This document shows positions 45,901 to 58,000 of a stretch of DNA of 64,000 bases, piece by piece (positions within the stretch are counted from its first letter, which is position 1; each line of letters begins with the position of its first letter). A program made the translations under genes and the position numbers. Below the pieces are notes generated by a model. It worked only from the letters and a program-made list of their open reading frames with translations. It made no database searches and was not told the DNA's origin. This DNA is from Ignelater luminosus (lineage: Eukaryota > Arthropoda > Insecta > Coleoptera > Elateridae), in NCBI GenBank assembly GCA_011009095.1, contig VTPC01000911.1, positions 50,330 to 114,329 on the forward strand, written 5' to 3'.

Positions 45901-48033
45901 TTTGCTGGCTCATCCAAATCAAACTCTGATAATTTTCAATTTGTCTTGGCTTTTATTTCTAATCCTAGAAGGTTACTCGAGGCACAGACTGATTTTCACT
46001 TAGTCTTTTGCATTTCTTACTACTGTAGTTGTTGCATCATATTGTGATTCTTTTGCAAATATGAATTTGAAGTGTTCAACTATGGCATTTCCTAATTTGT
46101 AGAACTTGAATACTAGTCGTTAGTCTACTCCGTTATAAGAAGACTAGGTTATCTTACCATGGTAGATTCAGTTAGATAAAAATGTAATTCTAGTGAAAAA
46201 CGACGCATCCTGCGAAAAAAATGCAATGCTGTTTTAGATAGTTAACAAGCTGCGGTGACTTCTTTTATGCACAGGGATCAAGCACTTTCTAACAATAAGA
46301 ATGAAAACTGTACTTGTTTTCGTCAGTATTCAAATTCATGGAAATAGCCCACAGCTATCAGCGGATGTTATCAATAAACACTGGAATGAAAAAGATACCG
46401 TATTAGATTGCCTTGTAGAAGGTATAAAATTACAGGAAATGAAGTTAACACTGGAATAGAGAGAATAAAAAGCTAATCCTGGGGAAAAATATTGCGGGGG
46501 TCGACATCAAATTAATAAGCAAAAGTGATACGAAGACTTGATAGAATGAGACTTTAGAACAAATAAATTCATGAAACTTGATATTGACCCAAAAAGTGGA
46601 AGCCCAATTTTTATGCAAAAAAATTTGAAAAGCTACCATGAGCTGCTGAAATCTGAAAAGTCTTAGACATTACGATACAAGAATTAAAAACGTAGATTTC
46701 TTAATGAGTTTCTTCATCTGTTTTTAATTGTCTAGATAACCTGCTGTAGCGACGGCTAACACAGTAGGAGGTAGACCGTAGTTCACGGTGGCATGATGAA
46801 CCAATGAAAACATCAAGAGAAACAAAACAATGATAACTGTGCCTGTGATGAATTTCTCTCAAAATACTGCTTTCGAAGCTAGAAAATTTTGATTGAAAAT
46901 CGAATCTAGAAGATTCTTTCTACCACTTTAAAACTTGTCTAGACAGGAGGAAATATTTACCTGAGAAATTCATAAAAATAAAAATCTTAATGAGAATCAA
47001 ACTACAATTCGTAAATAATTGAAGATTCCACAGTTGTCAATCCGAAGCTCCCGTGTGAACTCGACATAATCTGGTCTGTTAATTGTGAAGGTGAAATCTG
47101 CCTGTCGAATCTAATCCGTCTATGTTGCGTCGTTAGAGACCAATCTTGTCTTCTCTTTAATTCTGCTTCACTTGGACTCATTCAACTGTCTAAATTGCAA
47201 TCATCTCGTTGCTCTATTTGACTAGCTTACTTCATGCATATTTGACTTTTGTAGTTTTTTCAATTGTTAATGTTCATTGATCCAAGATTTTTAAGTTCTG
47301 AATCTGGTCACTGTTTCGAATTTATTTAATGAACTTGCATCAACTACTACTTAGTATATTTGCTGTTTTTAGTTGTCATCTCTCTAAAATTCTCTCATTT
47401 CAACCATTTACTATAGAACTTATTATAATGGATGATGATATTGAACGACTGGGTATGGAGCAAGTTTGCAATCTTTGCGATTTGAGCCTATGTTCTTCAG
47501 AGCACTCAAAAGTTATTATACCGATTCGCATAGTCAGAAGCATTTTTGTACTCAAAGAATTCAAATCTTTCATTCAGTCTCTTTTTGAGACATTAGCATC
47601 TTTGAAATTGAAACAAATTTTTATATGGTTTATATGATTGGAAACAGCCTCTGTCTACTATAAGACGTCTATATTTCTCAGTAAGTTCGCATTTTCTCGA
47701 GTTTTTAAGAATCAATAAAACAGATACGTCAAGAAAATCACCGCCGAACAAAATTCGTCAAGTCTCAAATACTAACTGTTTAATACTGGACAAAGTTCAA
47801 AACATGTGACAATCAAAATAAACTCATAAGTGTCATTACCCAAAAGCAACTTAAAGGAAATTTCGTCTACTGAACAGAATTGATAAAGAAGTCAATCTTT
47901 AACCAAGACACTTCCAAAAACTATTGAGAGAACTATTTGTTAACACGATCCTAAACCAAAAAGCCAAGTCAGAAAAGTTTTCCAAATTGCAAATCAAGTC
48001 CATGTAGTCAAAATCCAAAAAGTCAAACTGTGG
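42916..48033. other. Long AT-rich non-coding stretch
   Basis: About 5 kb with no identified gene, RNA or inverted repeat. Isolated donor-like sites (for example AAGGTAAGA near 43517 and TAGGTAAGA near 44810) lack matching acceptors or coding context. The 102-codon frame at 47329-47637 has no family motif. Confidence 0.4.
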
Positions 48034-48071
48034 AATAAAATAAAATAAAATAAAATAAAATAAAATAAAAA
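48034..48071. repeat. (TAAAA)n microsatellite
   Basis: About seven uninterrupted pentamer units, ending some 20 bp before the MITE at 48094. Confidence 0.9.
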
Positions 48072-48093
48072 GTAAGCCCAAACTTCTCTTTAG

Positions 48094-48287
48094 CACGGAA
48101 AAAAATGTTTTGTTGGTGCTACAAAAAATATTTTTGTCACACAGTATAATTTTCTGCTCTTGCCGCTACAACACTTTGGTAGATACAACAAATTTATAAT
48201 TTATTTCAGAGTTAGGAACAGATTAATATTTGCTGTCCAAAATTCCACTAAATTTCTTGTTGCACCAACAAAATATTTTTTTGCGTG
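48094..48287. mobile_element. Short MITE, 194 bp
   Basis: The left end CACGGAAAAAAATGTTTTGT continues TGGTGCTACA. The right end in reverse complement is CACGCAAAAAAATATTTTGT and continues TGGTGCAACA. The match is over about 30 bp with few differences. No direct duplication beside the ends could be agreed, so the superfamily remains open. A CAACA-type motif recurs inside. Confidence 0.75.
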
Positions 48288-50020
48288 TGTAAGGCTTTAC
48301 AATTACCAGTCTCTTCCCCAAACATCCTAAAAGCAATATTTTCATAAAATAAAAGAATAAGAAAAAGGAACCAGCAATACAAGAAGACGCCATAAACCAA
48401 TCAAAGAATCAAAAGTTCAAGCATAAATCATCTACAAAAGCGATAACAGAAACAAATAAGGAAGCCGTTGAGCGACTAAGGTGAGGACTAGCAGTGCAGT
48501 TCTATAAGAAGGCAATCATCGTGTCACGGAATCATCAAATCATGAAATTTGCGCAACTGAACAACCAAGCGCTCACGTAATGCAAAACAGTGATTAACCA
48601 CAAAAAAGATGTTTTAACCAAAATTGGTCCAAATCGTCCAAAAGACTAAAAATCATAAGGACTTCTAGTTCAGATTCACAGCTAGGTGTTAGCCAAAAGG
48701 AACGATCAGTACCAAACTGAAAACACAATATGTCAAAATCACCCGAAACGCCTACCTAAAATAGCATTTAATGCTAAAATTCATTATAGATATTGCTAAT
48801 GGCACAATACGATTTATAAAGAATCGTTGTTATAATTCACTAAAATGGTGCGTCATAACGCTCGGTTATCCAAAACTACAAGTCACAATAGATCGTTACC
48901 GATACTTAAATGCGATAACGGTACTTAAATACTCAAGAATAGGAAGAAAAACCGGTCATCATACATGAAACTAAAGATGTGCGTATAATTAGGGAATGCA
49001 TCTATAGTACAGTGATGCAATGCAAAACTTTTGGAGTTCTAAATAGAAATTTAGAAGTAACAAATGAATAACGGCTCAATTTTAAGATCTCGATATCGAC
49101 TCAATGAATGTAATCAAAACTTGGACAAAAGATAAATTTAATTCGGAAGAGTTATTGTGTCAGAAAAGACATTAAAGATGGAATTTTTTTGGAGTACAAG
49201 CTTCATGGTCAAGTAAGTCTAAAAAAAACTGAAGAACAAAATTCAGCGCTTCCGAAAACAAGGCAAGGTAAGAATAAGTGTAATTGAAATTTTTTTTGTC
49301 TTTATTGCTGATAACAGAGAAGTAACGATGTAATTCGAATTGTTTTAAAACTTTTATTATGTGTCAAGTCTATTACATCTATTTACATTCTATATTTTGA
49401 TAAGAGATGAAACTGATCTCTTCTGGGATTCGTCTAGCTTGAGTTTAGCAGAAATACTGCATTTGTCTGAAAAGCAGTAGGTGTAAGTAACTGTTAACAA
49501 TTTTAACTTGTCTATGGACTGAATGTCGACATCGTTTGGAATTTCAAGTTTTATCGATTCAGTTTGTTTTTTTGAGCGATCGAGAAATAATACATTAATT
49601 CTGAAACTGCTTTCATTTTCAAAGTACACTCCAATCCATGCCAAGCTTTATAACTGGCCAATAAACCTCTTGGCTTACTTCGATCCGTCGTAACAAGCTA
49701 ACGTCAACGATCACGATCGCATTTCGATTCATATGGAGATTTTTGTTTCGAAAGTATATAGAATTTTAAATCGTGCGTTGATTTCGATCAAAAAATTGAA
49801 TTCGACATTACCATACATATTATAGATGTAATACCTGGTTGCTGTATACAAATGAAAATAAAAAATAAGGGGAGAAAACAAGAGAAGCTGCATTATTAGG
49901 CAAAACGGTTTCGGTAGAGTCATTTGCTGTATATTCATGTGAGCGCTCGCGACATTCCGGAGCTACACGGTGTCGACTGTTGTGCCTCTATCGGCGACTG
50001 GGAGCGTCAAGAAAAACATC
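48288..50020. other. AT-rich non-coding stretch
   Basis: Nothing recognised. The minus-strand frame 49390-49644 (84 codons) and 49729-49938 have no known motifs. Confidence 0.4.
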
Positions 50021-50137
50021 AGTCAGCTTGAAGTTACTGCGGAGTTAGTTACGTTTTCGCATATGTCTGTTTAAAATACCGGCTTTAAATATAAAACGTG
50101 CCGAAAAATTATTCGCTTTGTCGATTATTATTAATGT
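50021..50137 (+). promoter_or_regulatory. Possible transcription start and 5' untranslated exon
   Basis: Less AT-rich sequence from about 49940 contains an initiator-like CATCAGTCAG (A at 50021), matching the arthropod TCAGTY start motif, and a consensus donor GTAAGT follows at 50138. No downstream promoter element match was seen at the expected position. Together with the acceptor near 51214 and the GC-rich block after it, this could be the 5' end of a gene on the + strand. The evidence is weak taken alone. Confidence 0.22.
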
Positions 50138-51214
50138 GTAAGTGTAATCTACCATCACTAAAAGGGATAAATACATTTTCTCAACAACTTAAGAACAAGT
50201 TTGCTATGTTGTTTTTGATAAAATACTGTTCATTGAACCTCTAACCAGTGTATGCTTAAGTGTCTACGGTTTATCTGCTATAACCTTGTGTATAATTCTA
50301 TGTGATCGACGTATATTCGTGCATCCAGTTTTAAACGAGTTTTTATGATAAACCACAAAAAGTGTAGGTCTTGTATTTTTGTAGGTAATCTTAAACTAGT
50401 TCCCTTGGTGCCGGTTTTCTGCGTTGTCTCAATCTAAATCTGGCCAGATTTTGTTTTTAAAACCTTTGCCAGCCAGCACCTGGTTTAGTTCAAACACCTG
50501 CATCCCTCGCGCGAAGGGTGAATGCATTTAAACGTGCACATGTGCATTAGGAACACGTGGAAAATATTCGCTTTCCTGATCTTCATGAAAATTCCGTGGA
50601 AATAAATTGATAACGAAACAAACCACTCCAAACTGCTTTTCTCGATGTGTTTATTTTTTCGAATGTCTTAACAAAAAGGGGCAATATATTTTCCGAATGC
50701 CCAGACACTGAATTCAGTGCTAATCGGTCGTAAATCTTTTTAATTGCTATGTGCAATATTTTTAGTCTTTCAAAGAATGACAGTACGTTCGTTCGGCATC
50801 ATTATTTAGTTGTTCGGAATTTTTTTCTTGATGCAAAATTTGGCCAAACTGAATAATTGACCATTGAAAATATATTTGCCAGAAATTCAAAACACGTTGT
50901 TTGGTAAACATTAATATAAATTATAGCTGTTTTAGTTTTTGATAGAATTTTTCCATTTTTACTTAACAAAATTATTTTTCCTCCAGATTCAATGTTTCAC
51001 CTTTCTACTGAAGATTAACATTAATATAAGAATTCTCTTCAACAACTTTTTAAACAAAATTTCAAAAATACATTAACATTCCTAAAAGTTAAGTGCAACT
51101 CCATTAATACTTATCGAAAACTGGATTAGTAAAGTGAAGATCTGCTTGCTTACTTGACTCTAGCGAACGTGACCTTCCAGTTTCTTCACCCAGTTATGTC
51201 TTCTTGTGTTGCAG

Positions 51215-51543
51215 TGCGCCATAATAATAAGGTGACGCTATTATCGGCTTGAGTACATAAATAAGCTTTTCACAACAGTTCTCTAATTATCTAATTATTT
51301 TCTTTGGGAGTGTGTTTGTGACATACAGTGAAAGTGTTTTACACGTGGAAACGAGAGGGTGCCGGGGACGGCCCGAAAGCGGTGGAGTTGCTGAGTCAGG
51401 ATTTCGCAACGACGGCGGAGGCGGCGGGTCCAGCAGTGCTTCTGGGGTCTCTGGATCGTGCGGATTACCTGCCGCCCCCAGCCGCCGCCACTGCACCCAC
51501 AGATGTTGCCCATATGTGCATCGGACCTACGGAAAATGCAGGG
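51215..51543 (+). other. GC/CpG-rich candidate exon, coding strand uncertain
   Basis: An acceptor-like TTCTTGTGTTGCAG ends at 51214 and a donor-like CAGGGTATGTG lies at about 51538-51548. Between 51350 and 51530 the sequence is abruptly GC-rich with many CpG, unlike the rest of the window, and is open on both strands. On the + strand no ATG opens the long frames; the first ATG in the exon's best frame is near 51514 (MCIGPTENAG, then the donor). On the minus strand an ATG at about 51513 gives MGNICGCSGGGWGRQ directly before GTAATC, a possible myristoylated start and donor. Either could be a real 5' exon. No family is recognised. Confidence 0.35.
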
Positions 51544-51548
51544 TATGT

Positions 51549-54500
51549 GCGTTTTGATGATTTATGGGCGGATGTTCTTTTTAATCTCCTTTTCGCTCTG
51601 TCCTAAAGGAGTTACAGTGTTTTATGAACATCGTAAAAAATGTACCGATGATAGCAATATTGCTCGAGTTTTATTTTATCTTCCCCTTTCTCATTTTATT
51701 TAAGTTTCTGATACTGCAAATGATTTTTAAGACCCAACTGAAAATATTTTTATTAGTTATCGTACAAGAATCGATTTTTTTAAGATCTAAATTTGACGTA
51801 ATACTGGAACAACATAAGTGTCAAAAATTGAGTAATCTTTGTTGTGATTCCTCATTGTTGTGTCAGTGACACCAGCTCGACTTTATGCTTAATTGTATCT
51901 TTAAAAACCGAAATTCTAGCGGTTGCTCAAGTTGTTACTTAAACACAGATGGCAAAAGCGTAGATATCAAAATATCAGCTGATTTTAAATTTAAACGATA
52001 AAGAATAGAAATCCTAGGTCAGTTTCCAGATTGAGTGACAGTTATCTAGATTTGCTAACTGACCCATTGAATTAGAACTTGTATGCATTTGTTCTACAGC
52101 TCGATCGGGTAGGCCATTACATACGTATGTGACGTGGTGTTGAGTTTTTCAACAAGTTCCAATGTATGAACACAATAGATTTTGACCGTTCATATGGTGG
52201 CTTGTTTCTTTCAGGTATATCAAATGCCACATGTTTGGAAAAAAAGATTATTGCTAATGAAATGTTCTCAGTGTAGAGATTTCTATAGGGTGTAGCACAT
52301 CCTCGATTTAATTTAATTCTTGCCTGTTGTTGTTTTGGCACGAAATATTTATATTAAATGAGAATATGCAAGAACGGTTTTTTTTTGGTATTTTGCCCGT
52401 TTTGGACCATTACGGCTGCGTCTTTTCCTGATGTAAACTTTATTTTCTGATATTTATTTGACTGTTTTGGTCGAGAACTGTCTGGTCTATTTTCAGTCAG
52501 TTCCTTTTTGGTTTGTTTTGCTTTATGTTTACTTTAACCAATAACCCATTCTCAGAACTGAGTTCTGTTTGATCTTTTGAAATGATATCCCAAAGTATTA
52601 ATTGGGATCAAATCAATCTGGAGGCTCAGCGGGGTCAAAATCCAAATTCTTGATTTTGTGTCAGCAACTGAAATTATATAGAGGCTTAAATGTCCACAGA
52701 CTCAGGAGACAAATTGAACCAGTTCGATTCTATTATTTACTGAAAGCAAGATTAGGAAAGCAGGAACTGTCCAACAGAATCCAAATGAGTGAGATTTTTA
52801 AGTTGAAAGAACATACTATCGTCCAATAGAGTAAATTTCACACAAATCTAATGGTACACTAGTAAGACACAAGACCATTGTCTTGCTACCTCTTTCTGAA
52901 TACCTAAACCAAATAGGGTGGGTTTGACATATCTATTCAACTTTACTCGTATAAAGCAGCAATTATATCTTGAAATATTTTGGCTTTGGTTCTATTTCTT
53001 GAGTTAATTATATTAAATTTGTTTTTCATTGGAATGTATTCAGTTGAATATTTTGAATTGTTCCAAGTAGAAATTAATTCTAACCAAACTTTTTCTATAG
53101 CTATTAATACGAACTGGGTGGGTGGTTTATGATTTTATGATTTTCCATTGTTACTGGTTGTTCTGATGCAATATCGACAGTGATTATATTTTAACCTTGT
53201 AAATAAATTTGTTGGTGTTTTGTTTTTTCCCTTCGTCTTAGTTGTTTATCATTATAACTTATTTATAAACTTTCATGTTTTTTTTCAATTTTCGTCGCAC
53301 TTAGTAAATTATTTTTAATTTTTTCTTAATGTTTATTTTAATGTTAGATTATGCTGCATTTAATTGCACATATTTACATTTTATTGTCTATAGATAATAT
53401 GATTATTTACCTGTTATTGTTGTCTACAAAAATGAAAATTTACATAACATCTTCTCCCATACGAATTATACAATCAATCAATTCCACGTGCAAATATCCT
53501 ATGAATACATATTTATTTACACTCCGGAGACTATCCATAAATTTTGCAATCGAAATTTAAATATTTTTCTCTCGTTTTTTTCTTATTAGAACCAGAAAGA
53601 GATTGATAGACATCTATAAGATCATTAAATATTGTCTAGTACAACCGTTTGCAATCAATCACGCCTAACTGAAATAGAAATATTATAACCACGCACGTCT
53701 GCCACAAAAATTGATAGTGAAAATAACAAACGCTAATTTAAAATCATTGTATTCTGATTCATTTTTTTCTTCGCTATTTCCCGCCAACGTTTTATGTGTG
53801 TGTGTAATAATGTGTAAATGTAAGGGGCATCGACTGCATTGGTCATTAATCCCTAAATTTTCCATTTAATTAATATGGATTCCTTCTCTTTATATTGATG
53901 TTGGCGAATAAATTTAATTGATGAATTTTGAAATGCACGAAGTTTCTTCGAAATTCCCTATATCGTCGTTATTAATTTTTTGATACTCAACTCGAGAAGC
54001 TTCTTTGATCAAATGTTGTATGTAATTCGTTAACAAACAACAGCTTTCAAATAAAATTAGAATCGTCCCATTGCATTTAATTTGATAAAAACATTCTATT
54101 ATAAGAATTCCCATCAGTTACGGCTATCTATGGATAACACTCTCGGTTTTCTCGCAAATGGCCCATGAAATACTATACTGTCATGCCTGTCTAGGCGAAC
54201 AAAGGACTCAAATTCCTGTCGCGTCGACTTGGACAGGACGTCCTCTTCACATATAAAACTGTATAAGAGGGAGACTGTTTCGATTTCTAGCTGACCAATT
54301 TCTTGTAGCAGCTTTAAGTCTAGCATCTGTGATGATCCGACACAAAAGCTTTTTTTCTAAAATTTATTTTTTCTAATAAAGATTTAGTCAAGTCAGTTGT
54401 AATACATAATAATAATAATAATATTATTATTCAGATGAATTTTTTTGACATTTCCTTTTATTATATACTGTGTACTAAAATTAATGGTTTTCCAAAATTT

Positions 54501-55249
54501 AACAGTATAGATTATCACGTCACCTGCTCTTCACAAATTTAAACTCCTACTAAGGCCGTGAAATTGTCGAGAATCATTCAGCACAATCATCACAATGTGC
54601 GAAACTGCAAACCCAGCAGGATCCGTTGTATGAAGCAGGAAACCACCGCGCTTGGTTTCTTTCAGTTTGTTAATGCAAGTGAATATAATGAACACGACAT
54701 TCTGCTGAGTCACAGACAAGTTTTATATTGTAGCAATAGCAGCTTTTATGGTTAAAAATTCTCCTACCTTGGGATTGGATGAGTCTGACTTTATACTGTC
54801 AATACACTTTTTGTTGTTTTTTTTCTTTGTTAAATGCCTAGAAATCTTATCTTTCAAGACCTTTTCTGTTCTGGTTGCATCGTGATTATAAATTGAGTTT
54901 TGGTTTAAATTTATAAACGAATATTTGTTATTCTTTTCCCAGTTTCCGCTGCATTATTTTCTAGTAATCGTATCAGGAAAGCCACCTTGCGTAATCTCCC
55001 TTCGTCGCGCAGCCTCCCGCAGAATGACTCACGGCTCACTTAGCGCCCCTTTCTTTAGTTTTCCTTATTAGGGAAATTAATTAGAGAATAGTCGGTAGTC
55101 TGATAGAGACAAAATAGGAAGCGGTGGACAGTACCGAATTAAACTCTGCGGAGGCTTCTAGGCAGTCGATATTGCAATAACAATTACATAAAACAAACAC
55201 TTGGTACATAATTTAATAAATAAAAGTAAAATTTTTTTTAATTCACTTC
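51549..55249. other. AT-rich non-coding stretch
   Basis: No recognised gene. A short palindromic (AAT)n(ATT)n run is at 54408-54431. About 54114-54326 and 54550-54720 are less AT-rich with unrecognised open frames on the minus strand. Confidence 0.4.
54408..54431. repeat. (AAT)n/(ATT)n palindromic microsatellite
   Basis: Five AAT-type units run into three ATT units, forming a small perfect inverted repeat. Confidence 0.85.
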
Positions 55250-55686
55250 CCTCAATTTTTTTGTGGTGAAATTTCCCAGAATAACTTGGAAGTACACCTT
55301 TTGTAAGACATCATATTCAGTAGTCATAATGGCAAGATATGACAATTTCTCATCAGCTTTTAACTTCGACCCCATAAATTCTCAACGCTGCCATAACATC
55401 TGTGAACGTTGATTGCACCATATTTTCAAAAATGTGTTTGTACGATCGCGATTACTGATACTGTTTCATCTGGAAACACTAACTGAATGTTCTCAGAATA
55501 ACTGTCTTTAAATCTTTGAGCAGCTTCTGTAATCTCGATGGAAATCATAGAAGAACACAAATAGAAAATGAACTTGTCCAGTATTGGTAGGTAAGTTTCA
55601 ATCTTGAACCTTTTCTTCCTCGAAGCACAACCTCACTATTGTCTTGAGGTCTCTCTGCCTGCTTTAATCAGTGTATTGCTCATCTA

Positions 55687-56966
55687 ACGTGTGGGCTAAA
55701 AATATCCGAAAAACATAAAAAATATATAAATATAATCTGTCATTGTAACTGTGTCGAACTAGTCTATCACAGTTTTTTCGTGTTTCTTTCGAGTTAAAGT
55801 GGTTACTAGTTTGTCAATATGAAAAACAGTGAAGATTTGCGTGAACGTGTATATGACATGCTTGGACATAGAGAAAAATGTTATGTGATAAAACACTTTA
55901 AAGAGGAAAATGTTTCGACATCGACAATCTACGACATCATTAAATGGTATGAAAATGGTATACCATTTAATGAAAAACCAAGACCAGGAAGATTATTACG
56001 TCTCAGTACCAGAGAACAAAAAAATATTGTTCGCAATGCTGAACACAAGATTGATGCCTCTCAACGAAAACTGGCATAGAAGTTCGATGTCTCACGAGGG
56101 TGTATACGTTATACATTAAACAATATGGCGTGAATTATTACAAAAGACAAAAGGCGCCTATGTATACACTAAAACAACTCTCCGAAATTCCTAAAAAGTG
56201 TGGAAAATTGCGAAAGGATGTCTTGAAGGGGAATAAATCAATTATTATGGATGACGAAAAGTATTTTACCTTTACAAATAACAACATGCCCGGAAATAAT
56301 GGGTTTAAAGAAAAGACAAAGAAAACGTCTCAGACAACATTAAATTTAAGTGTAAACAGAAATTTGAGAAGAAAATTTTGGCCTGGGTTACAATTTCTGA
56401 GAAAGGTATTTCAGAGCCAGTCGTAAGACATTCTTCTGGTACAGCCATAAATGCAGAAGTGTATCGAGACCAGTGCTTGCCAATAGTGCATACATTTATT
56501 GATACTTACCATTCTGATTGTAACTATGTGTTCTGGCCCGACTTAGCATCCTCATATTGCGCAAAGAGTGTCAAAGAATGGTTACGCAGCAAAAATATAA
56601 ATTTCGCCACTAAAAATGCAAATCCTCCCAATGTCCCGAAGGCACAACCTATAGAAGACTTTTGGGACGTTTTAGCTTCTTCAGTCTATGAAAACGGATG
56701 GGAAGCAAAATCTGCAAGAAGTTTACAACTTCGCGTGAAAAAAAAGCTCAAAGAAATAAAAATTGATTCATCCAAGATATGATGTCTAAGGTTAGGGGAA
56801 AATTAAGAAAAATCGAGGAAAAAGGTTCGTTCTGCTTTTTGTAATATAAGCATCCTAGCCAGGAAATATTGTTGATTTTGCAAATAAAGTTAATTTACCT
56901 CCAATTTGTATCTTTTTTATTTAATCCTTTTATACATTTTTTTCTGGATACTTTTAGCCCACCCAT
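55687..56966 (+). mobile_element. DD37E IS630/Tc1/mariner element inserted in the hAT
   Basis: Ends: left ACGTGTGGGCTAAAAATATC, right in reverse complement ATGGGTGGGCTAAAAGTATC, with TA on both sides (55685-55686, 56967-56968). Length 1280 bp. It interrupts a hAT gene whose protein fragments lie on both sides, so it inserted after the hAT. The single transposase gene is on the + strand. Spacing of 37 residues from the second catalytic Asp to the Glu fits the ITmD37E group first described from mosquitoes. Confidence 0.92.
55819..56782 (+). pseudogene. DD37E transposase pseudogene
   Basis: ATG at 55819 begins MKNSEDLRERVYDMLGHREK; STIYDIIKWYENG marks the helix-turn-helix. The core has IIMDDEKYFTF (first Asp), VFWPDLASSY (second Asp) and NPPNVPKAQPIEDFW, in which Glu follows the second Asp after 37 residues. 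Lesions: TAG at 56077-56079 in place of a Lys codon, a frameshift after about 56123 (NNMA then VNYYKRQKAP), and another near 56350 before FEKKILAWVTISEKG. The C-terminus ends in a Lys-rich helix at 56782. The catalytic residues are conserved. Confidence 0.93.
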
Positions 56967-57493
56967 TACTTTGTCATTTGCCTTCCTCCCGTAGTCACCA
57001 AATATTTTTCTTTGTGATATTAAAAATACCAATCAGTCAGTGCATTCAGCAAGAAAAGCGACTGCCGCTACTTTGGCCACTTGTCGATGGACAAACATTC
57101 GTTGTAGCCTCGGTAGCGCAGCATGTCATCAGAATGTTGCTCAACCGTTTGCCAACTGTTGAGTCTGTCATGATCACATTTTTCTGTTTTGACAGGTCAT
57201 TTAGCAGACATACAGCTTCGTGAATTGCGTCGGGCTTCTGATTCACATCTTCAGCAATGCTTCGCAAAACCTTCTGGAAGCTGCTGTAGCCTTAAGATAA
57301 AAGTCTTGGTTTTATCAGCCCTTGCACACCACCTTGCGTCAGTCACTCTTTTAAAAACTAGTGCAAAGCCTTGCTGACGTTAGCCACCAGTGTTCTGAAG
57401 ATATTCGAACACAACCGCGTAAGGGTGAGTTGATGCTGAGAAAAAGTTGTACTTTTCTGTAGCAATGCTCAACCAAATTCAGCCAAGTGTGCT

Positions 57494-57547
57494 GCGCACG
57501 AAATGCAGTGTGATTTATCTGCGCACGAAATGCAGTGTGATTTATCT
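57494..57547. repeat. Two perfect tandem copies of a 27-bp unit
   Basis: The unit beginning GCGCACGAAATGCAGTGTG occurs twice without a difference (57494-57520, 57521-57547). It lies in the hAT pseudogene and is in frame (27 = 9 codons), but contains a stop in the reading frame. Identity of the copies suggests a recent duplication. Confidence 0.95.
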
Positions 57548-58000
57548 GCGCAATACACGCCTTGACATGTTTGCTGCATTGTCATAAACTCTCAAATTTT
57601 TGATGTCAAAGCCGAATTTGTCTAAGAAGGTCAAGACGTGATGAGAACTTAGAAAAGGATCGTACTCCGTGATTGACTTAAGATTCCAAAGTGGTTGCCA
57701 TTATTTTGAGAACCAAGGAGTTCTGTATCATTGCAAAAAACTAATCCACGTGATGAGAGAAATTTGATTACTGACACTATTCTTTGCAGAATCTTCATTT
57801 AGTATTCTTGTTCTTTGTTGAAACGAATTTCCAAAGAGCTGCTCCCTGATTTGCGCTGTTCTTGTGCATTTTCATCCGTTGCAAAACATTCTTCCAATCA
57901 GAAAATTCTTCTGAAAATTGAGTTCGGCCTTTATGTGTTTTACCAAACTGAACGCATAAAAAACAATACACATTTCCATTTCAAGATTATTTCATTCATG

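Larger units (their letters stand above)
55250..57960 (-). pseudogene. hAT transposase pseudogene with internal deletion
   Basis: In order on the minus strand: EFSDWKNVLQRMKMHKNSAN (about 57915-57855, TTF-type zinc-finger region), ILQRIVSVIKFLSSRGLVFC and NDTELLGSQNNGNHFGIL (about 57795-57690), EYDPFLSSHH joined directly to VLTFLDKFGFDIKNLRVYDN and AANMS (about 57660-57560), LFLSASTH (about 57450), and AEDVNQKPDAIHEAV (57260). In intact relatives roughly 150 residues, including catalytic sequence, lie between FLSSH and the FLDKFG-like segment, so an internal deletion is present. Stops, shifts and a 27-bp tandem duplication also occur. The C-terminal part resumes left of the inserted transposon. 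Confidence 0.85.
55250..58000 (-). mobile_element. hAT-like element (DUF4371/ZMYM1-like), split by a DD37E transposon
   Basis: Minus-strand protein fragments on both sides of 55687-56966 belong to one gene. The N-terminal side is at 58000-57000, and the C-terminal side at 55660-55250 includes GRKRFKIETYLPILDKFIFY and QRFKDSYSENIQLVFPDETV. That order is the order of DUF4371/hAT-dimerisation proteins. The 58495-58528 region, which reads CTGTGGTGGCTCCC on the minus strand, resembles hAT termini and may be the true 5' end, but no partner or 8-bp duplication was found. Confidence 0.85.

Noticed and set aside
47329-47637. 102-codon + strand frame as a possible gene
   Set aside because: No motif, no splice context and AT-typical codon content.
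54114-54326. Protein-like minus-strand frame of 70 codons
   Set aside because: Composition looks coding, but no acceptor, donor or known motif supports it.
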